Part shown: one piece after another, positions 34,080 through 45,538 of the stretch
Layout of the letters: every line of letters starts with the position of its first letter
Position numbering within the stretch: the stretch's first letter is position 1
Assembly: GCF_002355275.1 (NCBI RefSeq)
Contig: NZ_CP023449.1
Span: 4,814,001 to 4,878,000, forward strand
Source: Rhizorhabdus dicambivorans
GTDB taxonomy: Bacteria; Pseudomonadota; Alphaproteobacteria; Sphingomonadales; Sphingomonadaceae
DNA: 64,000 bases
Direction of reading: 5' to 3'
Notes under the pieces: generated by a model
The model's database searches: none
Told to the model about the DNA's origin: nothing
What the model saw: the letters and a program-made list of their open reading frames with translations, nothing else
Position numbers and translations under genes: made by a program

Positions 34080-35294
34080 TTGGATTATCAGCGTGTTTTC
34101 ACCCAGGCGATCGATCGCCTGCATGCCGAAGGTCGTTACCGGGTCTTCATCGACATCCTGCGCAACAAGGGCATGTTCCCCAACGCACGCTGCTTCGCGG
34201 GCCATAACGGGCCGAAGCCCGTCACCGTCTGGTGCTCGAACGACTATCTGGCGATGGGCCAGCACCCCAAGGTGATCGCGGCGATGGAGGAAGCGCTCCA
34301 CGACGTCGGCGCCGGATCGGGCGGCACCCGCAACATCGGCGGCAACACCCATTACCATGTCGACCTGGAGGCCGAACTGGCCGACCTGCACGGCAAGGAG
34401 GGCGCGCTGCTCTTCACCTCGGGCTATGTCTCGAACGAGGCGACGCTGTCGACCATCGCCAAGGTGCTGCCCGGCTGCATCATCTTCTCGGACGAGCTCA
34501 ACCACGCCTCGATGATCGCGGGCATCCGCAATTCGGGCTGCGAGAAGCAGGTGTGGCGCCACAACGACCTCGAGCATCTCGAGGAACTGCTGGCCGCCGC
34601 CGATCCGGAGGCGCCCAAGCTGATCGCCTTCGAGAGCGTCTATTCGATGGATGGCGACGTCGCCCCGATCCACGCGATCTGCGACCTGGCCGATAAATAT
34701 AATGCGCTGACCTATCTCGACGAGGTCCACGCCGTCGGCATGTACGGCCCGCGCGGCGGCGGCATCTCCGACCGTGAGGACGCCGCCAAGCGGCTGACGA
34801 TCATCGAAGGCACGCTCGCCAAGGCGATCGGCGTCATGGGCGGCTATATCGCCGCCGATCAGGTGATCATCGACGTGATCCGCAGCTATGCGCCCGGCTT
34901 CATCTTCACCACCTCGCTGGCCCCGGTGCTGGTCGCGGGCGCGCTGGCCAGCGTGAAGCATCTCAAGGAGTCGTCGATCGAGCGCGAGGGCCAGCAGGCC
35001 GCCGCCGCGATGCTCAAGAAGCTGTTCGCCGATGCCGGCCTGCCGGTGATGGACACCGTGACTCATATCGTGCCGCTGATGGTGGGTGATCCGGTCAAGG
35101 CCAAGAAGGTCTCGGACATCCTGCTCGCCGAATATGGCGTCTACGTCCAGCCGATCAACTATCCGACCGTGCCGCGCGGCACAGAGCGGCTGCGCTTCAC
35201 CCCCGGCCCCGCCCATAGCGAGGCGATGATGCGCGAACTGACCCAGGCCTTGGTGGAGATCTGGAGCCGGATGGAAATGAAATTAGCTGCTTGA
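34080..35294 (+). CDS. hemA: 5-aminolevulinate synthase
   Basis: A 404-aa PLP enzyme of the alpha-oxoamine synthase family. The TTG at 34080 gives [25 protein letters not shown], the usual start of alphaproteobacterial HemA; AAGG lies just upstream. A TTG at 34065 is an alternative. Motifs are [30 protein letters not shown] and the PLP-lysine region [16 protein letters not shown]. It condenses glycine and succinyl-CoA, the alphaproteobacterial route to haem. A terminator overlaps its stop. Confidence 0.95.
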   Translation: MDYQRVFTQAIDRLHAEGRYRVFIDILRNKGMFPNARCFAGHNGPKPVTVWCSNDYLAMGQHPKVIAAMEEALHDVGAGSGGTRNIGGNTHYHVDLEAELADLHGKEGALLFTSGYVSNEATLSTIAKVLPGCIIFSDELNHASMIAGIRNSGCEKQVWRHNDLEHLEELLAAADPEAPKLIAFESVYSMDGDVAPIHAICDLADKYNALTYLDEVHAVGMYGPRGGGISDREDAAKRLTIIEGTLAKAIGVMGGYIAADQVIIDVIRSYAPGFIFTTSLAPVLVAGALASVKHLKESSIEREGQQAAAAMLKKLFADAGLPVMDTVTHIVPLMVGDPVKAKKVSDILLAEYGVYVQPINYPTVPRGTERLRFTPGPAHSEAMMRELTQALVEIWSRMEMKLAA

Positions 35295-35324
35295 GCCAGA
35301 GGCTCCAGCAGCTGGTTTTTGTTT
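35285..35324 (+). terminator. hemA rho-independent terminator
   Basis: AGCTGCT (35285-35291) pairs with AGCAGCT (35307-35313), with an inner GAGCC/GGCTC pair. A T-rich tract TTTTTGTTT (35316-35324) follows. The first stem arm includes the last codons and stop of hemA. Confidence 0.85.
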
Positions 35325-35352
35325 ACGACCTCAAGCGCCGGGCAATTGAGGG

Positions 35353-36903
35353 CTAAGCCGCTTTCAGCTGCTTAACGAACTCACTCGTCGCCTGCTTCAG
35401 ACTCACCGCCTGGTCGAGCAGTTCTCCTGCGGCGCCGCGCACCTGGCTGGACAGCTTGCCGGCTTCGTTCGCCACCGCCGCCACCTTGCCGATCCGCTCG
35501 GCCATCTCGTCGGCGCCCTCGGCGGTATTGTCGGCGTTGCGCTCCAGCGCCTCGGCGGTGCGGCGCTGCTCGGCCAGCATGGCGCGGATCCTCACCGTGG
35601 CATCGGCCAGTTCCTCAACGACCTGCGAGACGTCTCCAAGCGAGTCCTCCGCGATGCGGGCGCCGGCATGGACGCCGTCGATCAGCGTGCTGATCTCCTC
35701 GGTCGCGCGGGCGGCCTGGCCGGCGAGGCTCTTCACCTCGGTCGCGACCACCGCGAAGCCCTGCCCTGCCACCCCGGCGCGGGCCGCCTCGATCGTGGCG
35801 TTGAGCGCCAGCAAATTGGTGTGCGAGGCGATCGACTGGATCCGGCCGGTAAACTCGCCAATGTCGGTCGCGCTTGCCGACAGGGCGCGGACCGCCTGAT
35901 CGCCCGTCACCGAATTGGCACGGGCGCGGGCACCCAGCTCCGCCTGCTTCTCGATGCTCTGGGCGATCCCGGCGATCGAGTGCGACAGATCGGCGACGCT
36001 GCCGGCCACCGCCCGGGCGGCCTGCGACGCGCTGGTGGCGCGTTCGGCGACGGCCGCGCTCTGGCGGCCGCTGTCATTGGCGAGATCGCTGAGCGAGGCG
36101 GCGGCGGCTTCGAGTTGCGTGGCCGCGGCGCCGACCGAGCTGACCACGACGTGGACCGATCCCTCGAACTGTTCGGCTAGCGCCAGAAGATCGCGGGTGC
36201 GGGCCAGGGTCGCCGAGCGTTCAGTGGCCTCGCGCAGGCGGCGTTCGGCGGCGGCGGCGGCATCCGAAGAGGCGGCGGCGGAAAGCGCGCGCTCCGCTTC
36301 GGCCTGGGCATCGCGCGCCTCGACCATCGCTTCGCGCGCTTCGCCCGCATAGCGTTCGCTCTCATGCCGCGCGCGGCCCTGATCGAGCAGCAGATTGCGC
36401 ATCTGCATCGTCACATAGGACAGCACCGCGCATTGCAGCACCACCGCGACGGCATGGACAAGCACGCGCGGAATATCCGCTCCGCCGGTGAAAACCCAGG
36501 TGGGTGCGACGAAGTCGAGCAACAGGTGGTGGACCGCGATCAGGCCCGATGCGAGCAGGATCGGCCGCCAGTCGCACAGCATCGTCAGGCTCGCGAGCGC
36601 GACGAAGAAATACATGTGCATGTCCATCTGCCACTGATGGCCACGCAGGGCATAGACGAGGATCGCCGGCAAGAGGGCGGCAAGCGTGCCGACCGCCATG
36701 CGCGCCTGAACATCGTGACGGCGGCGGACGGCGAGCAAGGTCGGCAACAGGTTGATTCCGATCGCGGCAACCAGCGCCGGCAGGCTGACCGCTACGAGGC
36801 CGCCGAACATCGCCACCGCGAGCAGGGCAGTGAACAGCCAACCGCCCTGGACGATCCTGAGGATGCCGCGCTGCCGCAGATGATCCAATTCGCCTATTCT
36901 CAT
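35353..36903 (-). CDS. Methyl-accepting chemotaxis protein with membrane sensor
   Basis: A 516-aa protein. Start ATG at 36903 is preceded by GGGAG at good spacing. The N-terminal half has about six hydrophobic helices ([35 protein letters not shown] and others) with no large periplasmic domain, so it may sense membrane or cytoplasmic signals. A long Ala/Glu-rich coiled coil follows, then the MCP signalling domain with the hairpin tip ([24 protein letters not shown] and [23 protein letters not shown]). No HAMP domain is obvious. It would relay to CheA/CheW, none of which are in the window. Confidence 0.92.
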   Translation of the reverse strand: MRIGELDHLRQRGILRIVQGGWLFTALLAVAMFGGLVAVSLPALVAAIGINLLPTLLAVRRRHDVQARMAVGTLAALLPAILVYALRGHQWQMDMHMYFFVALASLTMLCDWRPILLASGLIAVHHLLLDFVAPTWVFTGGADIPRVLVHAVAVVLQCAVLSYVTMQMRNLLLDQGRARHESERYAGEAREAMVEARDAQAEAERALSAAASSDAAAAAERRLREATERSATLARTRDLLALAEQFEGSVHVVVSSVGAAATQLEAAAASLSDLANDSGRQSAAVAERATSASQAARAVAGSVADLSHSIAGIAQSIEKQAELGARARANSVTGDQAVRALSASATDIGEFTGRIQSIASHTNLLALNATIEAARAGVAGQGFAVVATEVKSLAGQAARATEEISTLIDGVHAGARIAEDSLGDVSQVVEELADATVRIRAMLAEQRRTAEALERNADNTAEGADEMAERIGKVAAVANEAGKLSSQVRGAAGELLDQAVSLKQATSEFVKQLKAA

Positions 36904-37196
36904 GTCTCGCTCCCAGGGCCGCCGCACCAGGATGGCGGCGCCGACAGCACCAGAATCCCCTTCAGCAACGCCGGCCCGACAAAACGGTCGCGCTCGCCCA
37001 TGACGACGAGCGAGCCGGGCAGCGGCCCGGCACCGATCAGGCGCGCGCCGCCATCGACCACGAGCGCGGACGCACCCGCTCCGGCGATCGGCACCAGCAG
37101 CATTCGTCCCTGCGCGGGAGGCGCGAAGGCAAAGCCGGCCATTGCGATCAACGCGGTGGCGATCTGGGCGGGGACGATGAGGATCCTGCCATGCAT
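36900..37196 (-). CDS. Small hypothetical protein, membrane or exported
   Basis: A 98-aa frame whose TGA overlaps the chemoreceptor ATG by 4 bases, suggesting translational coupling. The N-terminal stretch ([22 protein letters not shown]) looks like a signal peptide or membrane segment. A hydrophobic middle ([15 protein letters not shown]) follows. It has a lone Cys near the C-terminus (PPSWCGGPG). No family was recognised. Because it sits just before the receptor it may be an accessory protein. Confidence 0.6.
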   Translation of the reverse strand: MHGRILIVPAQIATALIAMAGFAFAPPAQGRMLLVPIAGAGASALVVDGGARLIGAGPLPGSLVVMGERDRFVGPALLKGILVLSAPPSWCGGPGSET

Positions 37197-37415
37197 TGCG
37201 CGACAGCTACGAAGCCGTGGTTATCGAACCCCTAACGACATGTGCTGCCGAAACGATCTTGAGACCAATGTCGAATGTCACGATCATGACGGATCGGATA
37301 TTGCCCTGCCCGCCCTCTTCCCCTATATCGCCCTCACTTCTCGACATTGGAAACTTTGCCGGGCTCGGGGGCGGAAGCCTCCGGGGCTTAAACTGCTGCC
37401 CTGGACTGGAGACGA

Positions 37416-38036
37416 ATGGCGGACATCGCCGCGATTACGAAGTTGATCGAGCCGGAGGCGGAAGCCCTCGGCCTCGCGCTCGTGCGCGTCGCCTTCTTCG
37501 GCGGCAAGAGCGATCCGACCCTGCAGGTGATGGCCGAGCGGCCCGACACCCGTCAGCTCGACATCAGCGACTGCGAGGCGCTGTCACGGCGGATTTCCGA
37601 CAGGTTCGACGAACTTGACCCGATCGAGGAGGCCTACCGCCTCGAGGTGAGTTCGCCCGGGATCGACCGGCCGCTGACCCGCATCGCCGACTGGACCGAC
37701 TGGGCCGGCTTCGACGCGCGGGTGAAGCTCGCCAGCCCGCTCGATGGGCGCAAGCAGTTCGACGGGCGCATCATCGCCAGCGATGGCGACTCGGTGACGC
37801 TCGGTGTAAACAAGCTCGGTGAGGTGGCGGTGCCATTGGCGCAGATCGCCAGCGCGAAGCTGATCCTGACCGACGCTCTCATCAAGGCCACCGCCCCCTC
37901 TCGACCGAGGGCGCGGACAAGATTCAAGTGGAAGGATAGACTCGCATGGCCACCGCCATTTCCGCCAACCGCGCCGAGCTGCTCGCGATCGCCGATGCCG
38001 TCGCGCGCGAGAAGCTTATCGATCGCGAGATCGTGA
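37416..38036 (+). CDS. rimP: Ribosome maturation factor RimP, apparent 3' frameshift
   Basis: The first 160 residues are a normal RimP (MADIAAITKLIEPEAEALGL, YRLEVSSPGIDRPLTRIADW, NKLGEVAVPLAQIASAKLI). The open frame then runs on to 38036, 91 bases into nusA, with a Pro/Ser/Arg-rich nonsense tail. If one C is added to the C5 run at 37894-37898, the frame instead reads PLSTEGADKIQVEG and stops at TAG 37937-37939, six bases before the nusA ATG. This is the expected layout. So the extended frame reflects a deletion or a sequencing error. RimP is needed for 30S maturation. Confidence 0.85.
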   Translation: MADIAAITKLIEPEAEALGLALVRVAFFGGKSDPTLQVMAERPDTRQLDISDCEALSRRISDRFDELDPIEEAYRLEVSSPGIDRPLTRIADWTDWAGFDARVKLASPLDGRKQFDGRIIASDGDSVTLGVNKLGEVAVPLAQIASAKLILTDALIKATAPSRPRARTRFKWKDRLAWPPPFPPTAPSCSRSPMPSRARSLSIARS

Positions 38037-39541
38037 TCGAAGCGATGGAGGATGCGATCCAGCGCGCCGCCCGCGCGCGCTACGGCGCCGAGAACGACAT
38101 CCGCGCCAAGATCGACGGCAAGACCGGCGACATGCGGCTGTGGCGCGTCGTCGAGGTGGTCGAGCAGGTCGACGACTATTTCAAGCAGGTCTCGGTTCCC
38201 GACGCGCAGAAGCTGCAGAAGGGCGCCGCGATCGGCGACTTCATCGTCGACCCGCTGCCCCCGATCGAGTTCGGCCGCATCGCCGCGCAGGCCGCCAAGC
38301 AGGTAATCTTCCAGAAGGTCCGCGATGCCGAACGCGAGCGGCAATATGACGAGTTCAAGGATCGCGCGGGCGAGATCATCACCGGCGTGGTCAAGCGCGT
38401 CGAGTTCGGCCATGTCGTCGTCGACCTGGGCCGCGCCGAAGGCGTCATCCGCCGCGACCAGCAGATCCCGCGCGAGGTGGTCCGCGTCGGCGATCGGGTC
38501 CGCAGCCTGATCCTGAGCGTCCGCCGCGAGAATCGCGGGCCGCAGATCTTCCTCAGCCGCGCGCACCCCGACTTCATGAAGAAGCTGTTCGCGCAGGAAG
38601 TGCCCGAAATCTACGACGGCATCATCGAGATCAAGGCCGCCGCACGCGATCCGGGCAGCCGCGCCAAGATCGGCGTGATCAGCCATGACGGCTCGATCGA
38701 TCCGGTCGGCGCCTGCGTGGGCATGAAGGGCAGCCGCGTTCAGGCGGTCGTCCAGGAGATGCAGGGCGAGAAGATCGACATTATCCCCTGGTCGCCCGAC
38801 ACCGCGACCTTCGTCGTCAACGCGCTGCAGCCCGCCCAGGTCTCGCGCGTGGTGATCGACGAGGAGGAGGAGCGCATCGAGGTGGTCGTCCCCGACGATC
38901 AGCTGAGCCTCGCCATCGGCCGCCGCGGCCAGAATGTCCGCCTTGCCAGCCAGCTGACCGGCAAGGCGATCGACATTCTGACCGAGGCCGACGCCAGCGA
39001 GAAGCGCCAGAAGGAGTTCCTCCAGAACAGCGAGATGTTCCAGAACGAGCTCGACGTCGACGAGACGCTGGCCCAGCTGCTGGTCGCCGAGGGCTTCGGC
39101 GCGCTGGAAGAGGTCGCCTATGTCGAACTCGACGAGCTGGCCTCAATCGAGGGCTTCGACGAGGAGCTGGGTGCCGAGCTGCAGAGCCGCGCCCAGGAAG
39201 CGCTGGAGCGTCGCGAAGCCGCCGCCCGCGAGGAACGCCGTGGCCTGGGCGTCGAGGACGCGCTGGCCGAGCTGCCCTATCTGACCGAGGCGATGCTGGT
39301 CACGCTCGGCAAGGCGGGCATCAAGACGCTCGACGATCTCGCCGACCTGGCCACCGACGAGCTGATCCAGAAGAAGCGCCCCGAGCAGCGCCGCCGCCAG
39401 AACAGCGACCGTCCGGACCGCGACCGCGGCGACCGCGAGGAGAACAAGGGCGGCGTGCTGGCCGAATATGGCCTGAGCGAGGAGCAGGGCAACGAGATCA
39501 TCATGGCCGCCCGCGCCCACTGGTTCGAAGACGAGGCCTGA
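37946..39541 (+). CDS. nusA: Transcription termination/antitermination factor NusA
   Basis: A 531-aa protein with the N-terminal RNAP-binding domain, an S1 domain (EIITGVVKRVEFGHVVVDLG), two KH domains (HDGSIDPVGACVGMKGSRVQAVVQEM and LSLAIGRRGQNVRLASQLTG) and C-terminal acidic repeats with helix-hairpin elements (LLVAEGFGALEEVAYVEL). The KH GxxG motifs are seen in GMKGSR and GRRGQN. The tail has an Arg/Asp-rich segment (RPDRDRGDREENKGG). It controls pausing and termination, coupled to rimP and infB here. Confidence 0.97.
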   Translation: MATAISANRAELLAIADAVAREKLIDREIVIEAMEDAIQRAARARYGAENDIRAKIDGKTGDMRLWRVVEVVEQVDDYFKQVSVPDAQKLQKGAAIGDFIVDPLPPIEFGRIAAQAAKQVIFQKVRDAERERQYDEFKDRAGEIITGVVKRVEFGHVVVDLGRAEGVIRRDQQIPREVVRVGDRVRSLILSVRRENRGPQIFLSRAHPDFMKKLFAQEVPEIYDGIIEIKAAARDPGSRAKIGVISHDGSIDPVGACVGMKGSRVQAVVQEMQGEKIDIIPWSPDTATFVVNALQPAQVSRVVIDEEEERIEVVVPDDQLSLAIGRRGQNVRLASQLTGKAIDILTEADASEKRQKEFLQNSEMFQNELDVDETLAQLLVAEGFGALEEVAYVELDELASIEGFDEELGAELQSRAQEALERREAAAREERRGLGVEDALAELPYLTEAMLVTLGKAGIKTLDDLADLATDELIQKKRPEQRRRQNSDRPDRDRGDREENKGGVLAEYGLSEEQGNEIIMAARAHWFEDEA

Positions 39542-39599
39542 TCCTTGATCTGCGCCCTTTCCTTCTTCTCTTTCGTCTCGCGGGAGGTCGCTTCCGCGA

Positions 39600-40343
39600 A
39601 TGGCGAACAATGAGAATCACGGCGCGGTAGCACCGGCGCCCGGCACCGCCCCCGACCAGGGGCGGCCGGGCAGGCATGTCCCGGAGCGCAAGTGCATCCT
39701 CACGGGCGAGCATGATACGCGCGCGAGCCTGATCCGGCTCGCCCTCGCCCCCGACGGCACGATCCTGCCCGATCTGCGCGCCAAGGCGCCCGGGCGCGGC
39801 GCGTGGATCGGCGTCGATCGGGCCGCGCTGGAGACGGCGCTGGCCAAAGGCAAGCTGAAGGGCGCCCTGTCGCGCGCGTTCAAGACCGGCGACATCACCA
39901 TCCCCGCCGACCTGCCCGCGCTGATCGAGGACGGCCTGCGCCGCGCGGCGCTCGACCGGCTGGGTCTGGAGATGCGCTCGGGCGCGGTGCTCACCGGCTC
40001 GGACAAGATCAGCGAAGCCGCCCGTCGCGGCCGGCTCCACCTGCTGCTGCACGCCGCCGATGCCTCGGAGGACGGCAACCGCAAGCTCGACCAGTCGCTC
40101 CGCGTCGGCCAGGACGCCGAGGGCTCGGATCTGCGCGGTGTGGTAATCCCGGCGGATCGCACCATATTGTCGATGGCGCTGGGGCGCGACAATGTGGTAC
40201 ATATTGGGGTGACCGTGCCGGCTTCCGCCGTGCGCGTCGCTGACGCTTTGGGCCGCTGGTGCGGTTTCATAGGACGTTCGGAAAGCGCTTCAGCCTTGCG
40301 GAACAGCTCCGCAGGGTCCATCGGCGCACAAATTGAGAAGTGA
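39600..40343 (+). CDS. YlxR/DUF448 RNA-binding protein with L7Ae-like domain
   Basis: A 247-aa protein. The N-terminal half is YlxR (RPGRHVPERKCILTGEHDTRASLIRLALAPDG, then APGRGAWIGVDRAALETALAKGKLKG). The central part is an L7Ae-like fold (SGAVLTGSDKISEAARRGRLHLLLHAADAS). The C-terminal end is unlike either. YlxR-L7Ae fusions lie between nusA and infB in many alphaproteobacteria, as here. Functions are tentatively in ribosome assembly. Confidence 0.9.
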   Translation: MANNENHGAVAPAPGTAPDQGRPGRHVPERKCILTGEHDTRASLIRLALAPDGTILPDLRAKAPGRGAWIGVDRAALETALAKGKLKGALSRAFKTGDITIPADLPALIEDGLRRAALDRLGLEMRSGAVLTGSDKISEAARRGRLHLLLHAADASEDGNRKLDQSLRVGQDAEGSDLRGVVIPADRTILSMALGRDNVVHIGVTVPASAVRVADALGRWCGFIGRSESASALRNSSAGSIGAQIEK

Positions 40344-40359
40344 AGGGTTCGGTTACCAG

Positions 40360-42924
<2,565 letters not shown>

Positions 42925-42940
42925 GTTCGCGCAGAACATG

Positions 42941-43041
42941 ACCGTCACCCCAGCGAAGGCTGGGGTCCATGTCTCTCTCCTACCCGATGATCATCCTTGG
43001 TGGAGACAGACATGGATGCCAGCCTCCGCTGGCATGACGGT
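42941..43041. repeat. REP-like element, GTCACCCC type, copy 2, within infB-rbfA gap
   Basis: Arms ACCGTCACCCCAGCGAAGGCTGG and CCAGCCTCCGCTGGCATGACGGT with inner GGTCCATGTCTCTC and AGACATGGATGCC parts match the design at 28601-28698. The stem bases co-vary (TGCGAAGGCA versus AGCGAAGGCT, each matched by its partner arm). It interrupts the infB-rbfA operon by about 130 bases. Confidence 0.8.
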
Positions 43042-43058
43042 GTATTGAAAAGGTCGTC

Positions 43059-43454
43059 ATGCGCCGTAACGAGACCCCCGAAGGCAAGTCGGTCCGCCTG
43101 CTCCGCGTCGGCGAGCAGGTGCGCCATGCTCTGTCCGAGATATTGATGCGCGGCGAGGTGCATGACGAGACGCTCGCGAAGCACATGGTTTCGATCACCG
43201 AGGTGCGCATGTCGCCCGACCTCAAACATGCGACCGTCTTCGTGAAACCGCTGCTCGGTACCGACGAGGAAGCGGTGATCAAGGCACTGCGAACCAACAC
43301 CGCCTATCTGCAGAGCGAGGTCGCGCGGCGGGTAAACACCAAATATGCGGCGAAGCTGAAATTCCTCGCCGACGAGAGCTTCGACGAGGGCAGCCACATC
43401 GACAGGCTGCTGCGCAATCCCGCAATCGCGCGCGACCTCGACACGGGCGACTGA
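43059..43454 (+). CDS. rbfA: Ribosome-binding factor A
   Basis: A 131-aa protein starting [34 protein letters not shown]. The KH-like fold motif [22 protein letters not shown] and [20 protein letters not shown] are visible. It acts in late 30S subunit maturation at low temperature. It follows the interrupting repeat downstream of infB, so transcription of the block must read through or restart. Confidence 0.95.
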   Translation: MRRNETPEGKSVRLLRVGEQVRHALSEILMRGEVHDETLAKHMVSITEVRMSPDLKHATVFVKPLLGTDEEAVIKALRTNTAYLQSEVARRVNTKYAAKLKFLADESFDEGSHIDRLLRNPAIARDLDTGD

Positions 43455-43455
43455 C

Positions 43456-43490
43456 ATCCCCGCTCCGGCCTCCGCCGGGGCGACGCTATT
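43456..43490. repeat. Short GC palindrome after rbfA
   Basis: CCCCG and CGGGG arms around CTCCGGCCTCCGC, followed by CGACG. It resembles one arm of the CGTCGCCCCGG repeat at 27459-27541 and lies between the convergent rbfA and HPP genes. Confidence 0.45.
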
Positions 43491-44226
43491 TTCGTGCCGT
43501 CTGCCCGCGCCGTACGGCGGCGTGATGCTCGGCGGCGAGCAGCACCTCCTCCAGATCCTCGAAGCCGACGTCGAGCAGGTCGGGATAATCCTCGATCGCG
43601 CGCCTGAGATCGTGGCGCGAGAAATCCCCGGGCAGCGGCTCGGGCGGTACCGCGACATGCGCCGCACGATGCGGATAGCTGTGGCCCGAGAAACGGTGGA
43701 ACCCCCAGGCCATCGCCAGCAGCAGCACCGTCCCCAGGCCGACCGGCGCGATCACGAAGCCGAAGCCCAGGTCATGGATCGCCGGGCCGCCGACCACGGC
43801 GGTGAGCGCCACCGCGCCGCCGGGCGGGTGCAGGCAGCGCAGCAGCGCCATCGCGGCGATGGCGCCGCCCACGGCGAGGCCGGCCGACAGCATCGGGTCC
43901 GCCCCGAGCCGCCCCACCGCGACGCCGACGAGTGCCGAGACAAGATTGCCGCCGATCACTGCCCAGGGTTGAGCCATCGGGCTGGCCGGCACCGCGAACA
44001 GCAGCACCGCCGCGGCGCCGATCGGCGCGATCAGCAGCGGCATGTGCGCGCCGGTGCCGATCAGCCCGCGCACCAGCAGCCCCGTCGCGATGATTCCGAT
44101 CAGCGCGCCCCACCCCGAAATCATGCGATCGCGCATCGCCCGGTCTACCGGGACGGCAATCAGCATCGCCTGGTAGCGCGACCAGCGGAAATGGACGCGC
44201 GGCGTATCGGGTGGCGGTTTCTGCAT
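43486..44226 (-). CDS. HPP family membrane protein, long form
   Basis: A 246-aa protein with five hydrophobic helices and the HPP signature (MALLRCLHPPGGAVALTAVVGGPAIHDLGFGFV) inside the helical bundle. The approximately 60-residue C-terminal soluble tail (PGDFSRHDLRRAIEDYPDLLDVGFEDLEEVLLAAEHHAAVRR) is unusual compared with the short HPP protein at 58529. HPP proteins are linked to nitrite uptake in plant and cyanobacterial homologues. The function here is unknown. It is convergent with rbfA. Confidence 0.88.
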   Translation of the reverse strand: MQKPPPDTPRVHFRWSRYQAMLIAVPVDRAMRDRMISGWGALIGIIATGLLVRGLIGTGAHMPLLIAPIGAAAVLLFAVPASPMAQPWAVIGGNLVSALVGVAVGRLGADPMLSAGLAVGGAIAAMALLRCLHPPGGAVALTAVVGGPAIHDLGFGFVIAPVGLGTVLLLAMAWGFHRFSGHSYPHRAAHVAVPPEPLPGDFSRHDLRRAIEDYPDLLDVGFEDLEEVLLAAEHHAAVRRGQTARK

Positions 44227-44328
44227 GGCCGGCGCCTATCGCCCAGGGCCGTGGCGAAGACCACAAAAAGCTTCTTTGCCGGGCGATAAATAGGATTACT
44301 GTCGGTCCCGTCGGTTGGGGGACCTGCG

Positions 44329-44919
44329 ATGGGCCTGGAAGCGCTCTGCATCTGTCGTGTCGATGACGAAACCGCCGAGGCGAAGGCCCTGCTCGAAAGC
44401 CGCGAGATGATCCTGCGGGCTCCGTTCCGCCGCAGCTTCCCGATCGCGTCGATACGCGACGTGCGGGTGGAGGGCGAGGGATTGCACTTCAACGCCGGGG
44501 ATAGCGCGGTGGCGCTGATGCTCGGCGAGGCCGCCGCGGCAAAATGGGCGAAGAAGATTCTCACCCCGGCACCCAGCCTTGCCGGCAAGCTCGGCATCGG
44601 CCATGCGAGCCTGGCTCATGTCACCGGTGCGGTGACGGACGCGGCGCTGGCCGAAGCGCTGGACGGCCATAGCGGGCCGGCTGAGGCGGCAAAACTCAGC
44701 GTCGCGATCGTCGGCAATGCGGCCGAGCTGGATGCAGCCCTGGCCGAGCATGCCCTTCTGCCGCAAGGCAGCCATATCTGGGTGATCCACGGCAAGGGGA
44801 CCAAGGCCGCATTCGGCGACAATGCGGTCCGCACGCATATGCGCGCGCTGGGCTATCGCGACAGCAAGAGCTCGGCGGTTTCCGAAGCTTTTTCGGCCAC
44901 GCGCTATTCGCTAGGGTAG
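44329..44919 (+). CDS. Hypothetical protein, possible DUF3052-like C-terminus
   Basis: A 196-aa soluble protein. The N-terminal half (MGLEALCICRVDDETAEAKALLESREMILRAPFRRSFPIASIRDVRVEGEGL) has a PH-like beta pattern. The C-terminal half (IWVIHGKGTKAAFGDNAVRTHMRALGYRDSKSSAVSEAFSATRYSLG) resembles DUF3052, although I cannot confirm the match. It lies 5 bases before tdk and may be translationally linked to it. No function is known. Confidence 0.75.
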   Translation: MGLEALCICRVDDETAEAKALLESREMILRAPFRRSFPIASIRDVRVEGEGLHFNAGDSAVALMLGEAAAAKWAKKILTPAPSLAGKLGIGHASLAHVTGAVTDAALAEALDGHSGPAEAAKLSVAIVGNAAELDAALAEHALLPQGSHIWVIHGKGTKAAFGDNAVRTHMRALGYRDSKSSAVSEAFSATRYSLG

Positions 44920-44924
44920 ACGCG

Positions 44925-45524
44925 ATGGCGAAGCTCTATTTCTATTATGCGGCGATGAATGCCGGCAAATCGACGACCCTGCTGCAGGCCGATTTCAACT
45001 ATCGCGAGCGCGGCATGCGCACCCTGCTGTTCACCGCTGCTTTCGACGACCGCTTCGAGCCGGGCAAGATCACCTCACGCATCGGCCTCGCCAGCCATGC
45101 CACCGCGATCGACGAAGAGACGGACCTCTATGAGGAGATCGCAATCGAACTGGCCGAGGGCCGGATCGACTGCGTGCTCGTCGACGAAGCCCAGTGGCTG
45201 ACCCGCACCCAGGTGTTTCAGCTTGCAGCGGTGTGCGACGAGCTGGACATTCCGGTGCTCGCCTATGGGCTGCGCAGCGATTTCCAGGTGAAGCTGTTTC
45301 CGGGAAGCGCGGCGCTGCTCGCCATCGCCGACAATCTGATCGAGCTAAAGGCGGTCTGCGCCTGCGGCCGCAAGGCGACGATGAACCTGCGGATCAACGC
45401 CGAGGGCTTTCCGGTGAAGGAGGGCGCGCAGATCGAGGTGGGCGGCAATGAACGCTATGTCGCGCTGTGCCGCCGCCATTATACCGAGCAGATGGGCTGG
45501 CGTGCGGGCGCGCATATCCCCTGA
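44925..45524 (+). CDS. tdk: Thymidine kinase
   Basis: A 199-aa enzyme. The P-loop is AAMNAGKST. The Walker B/lasso region is VLVDEAQWL. The zinc-binding part contains CACGRKATMNLRI with further Cys/His at CRRHYTEQMG. It phosphorylates thymidine in the salvage pathway. It follows the hypothetical gene by 5 bases. Confidence 0.95.
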   Translation: MAKLYFYYAAMNAGKSTTLLQADFNYRERGMRTLLFTAAFDDRFEPGKITSRIGLASHATAIDEETDLYEEIAIELAEGRIDCVLVDEAQWLTRTQVFQLAAVCDELDIPVLAYGLRSDFQVKLFPGSAALLAIADNLIELKAVCACGRKATMNLRINAEGFPVKEGAQIEVGGNERYVALCRRHYTEQMGWRAGAHIP

Positions 45525-45538
45525 ACGGCCGAAGGGCG

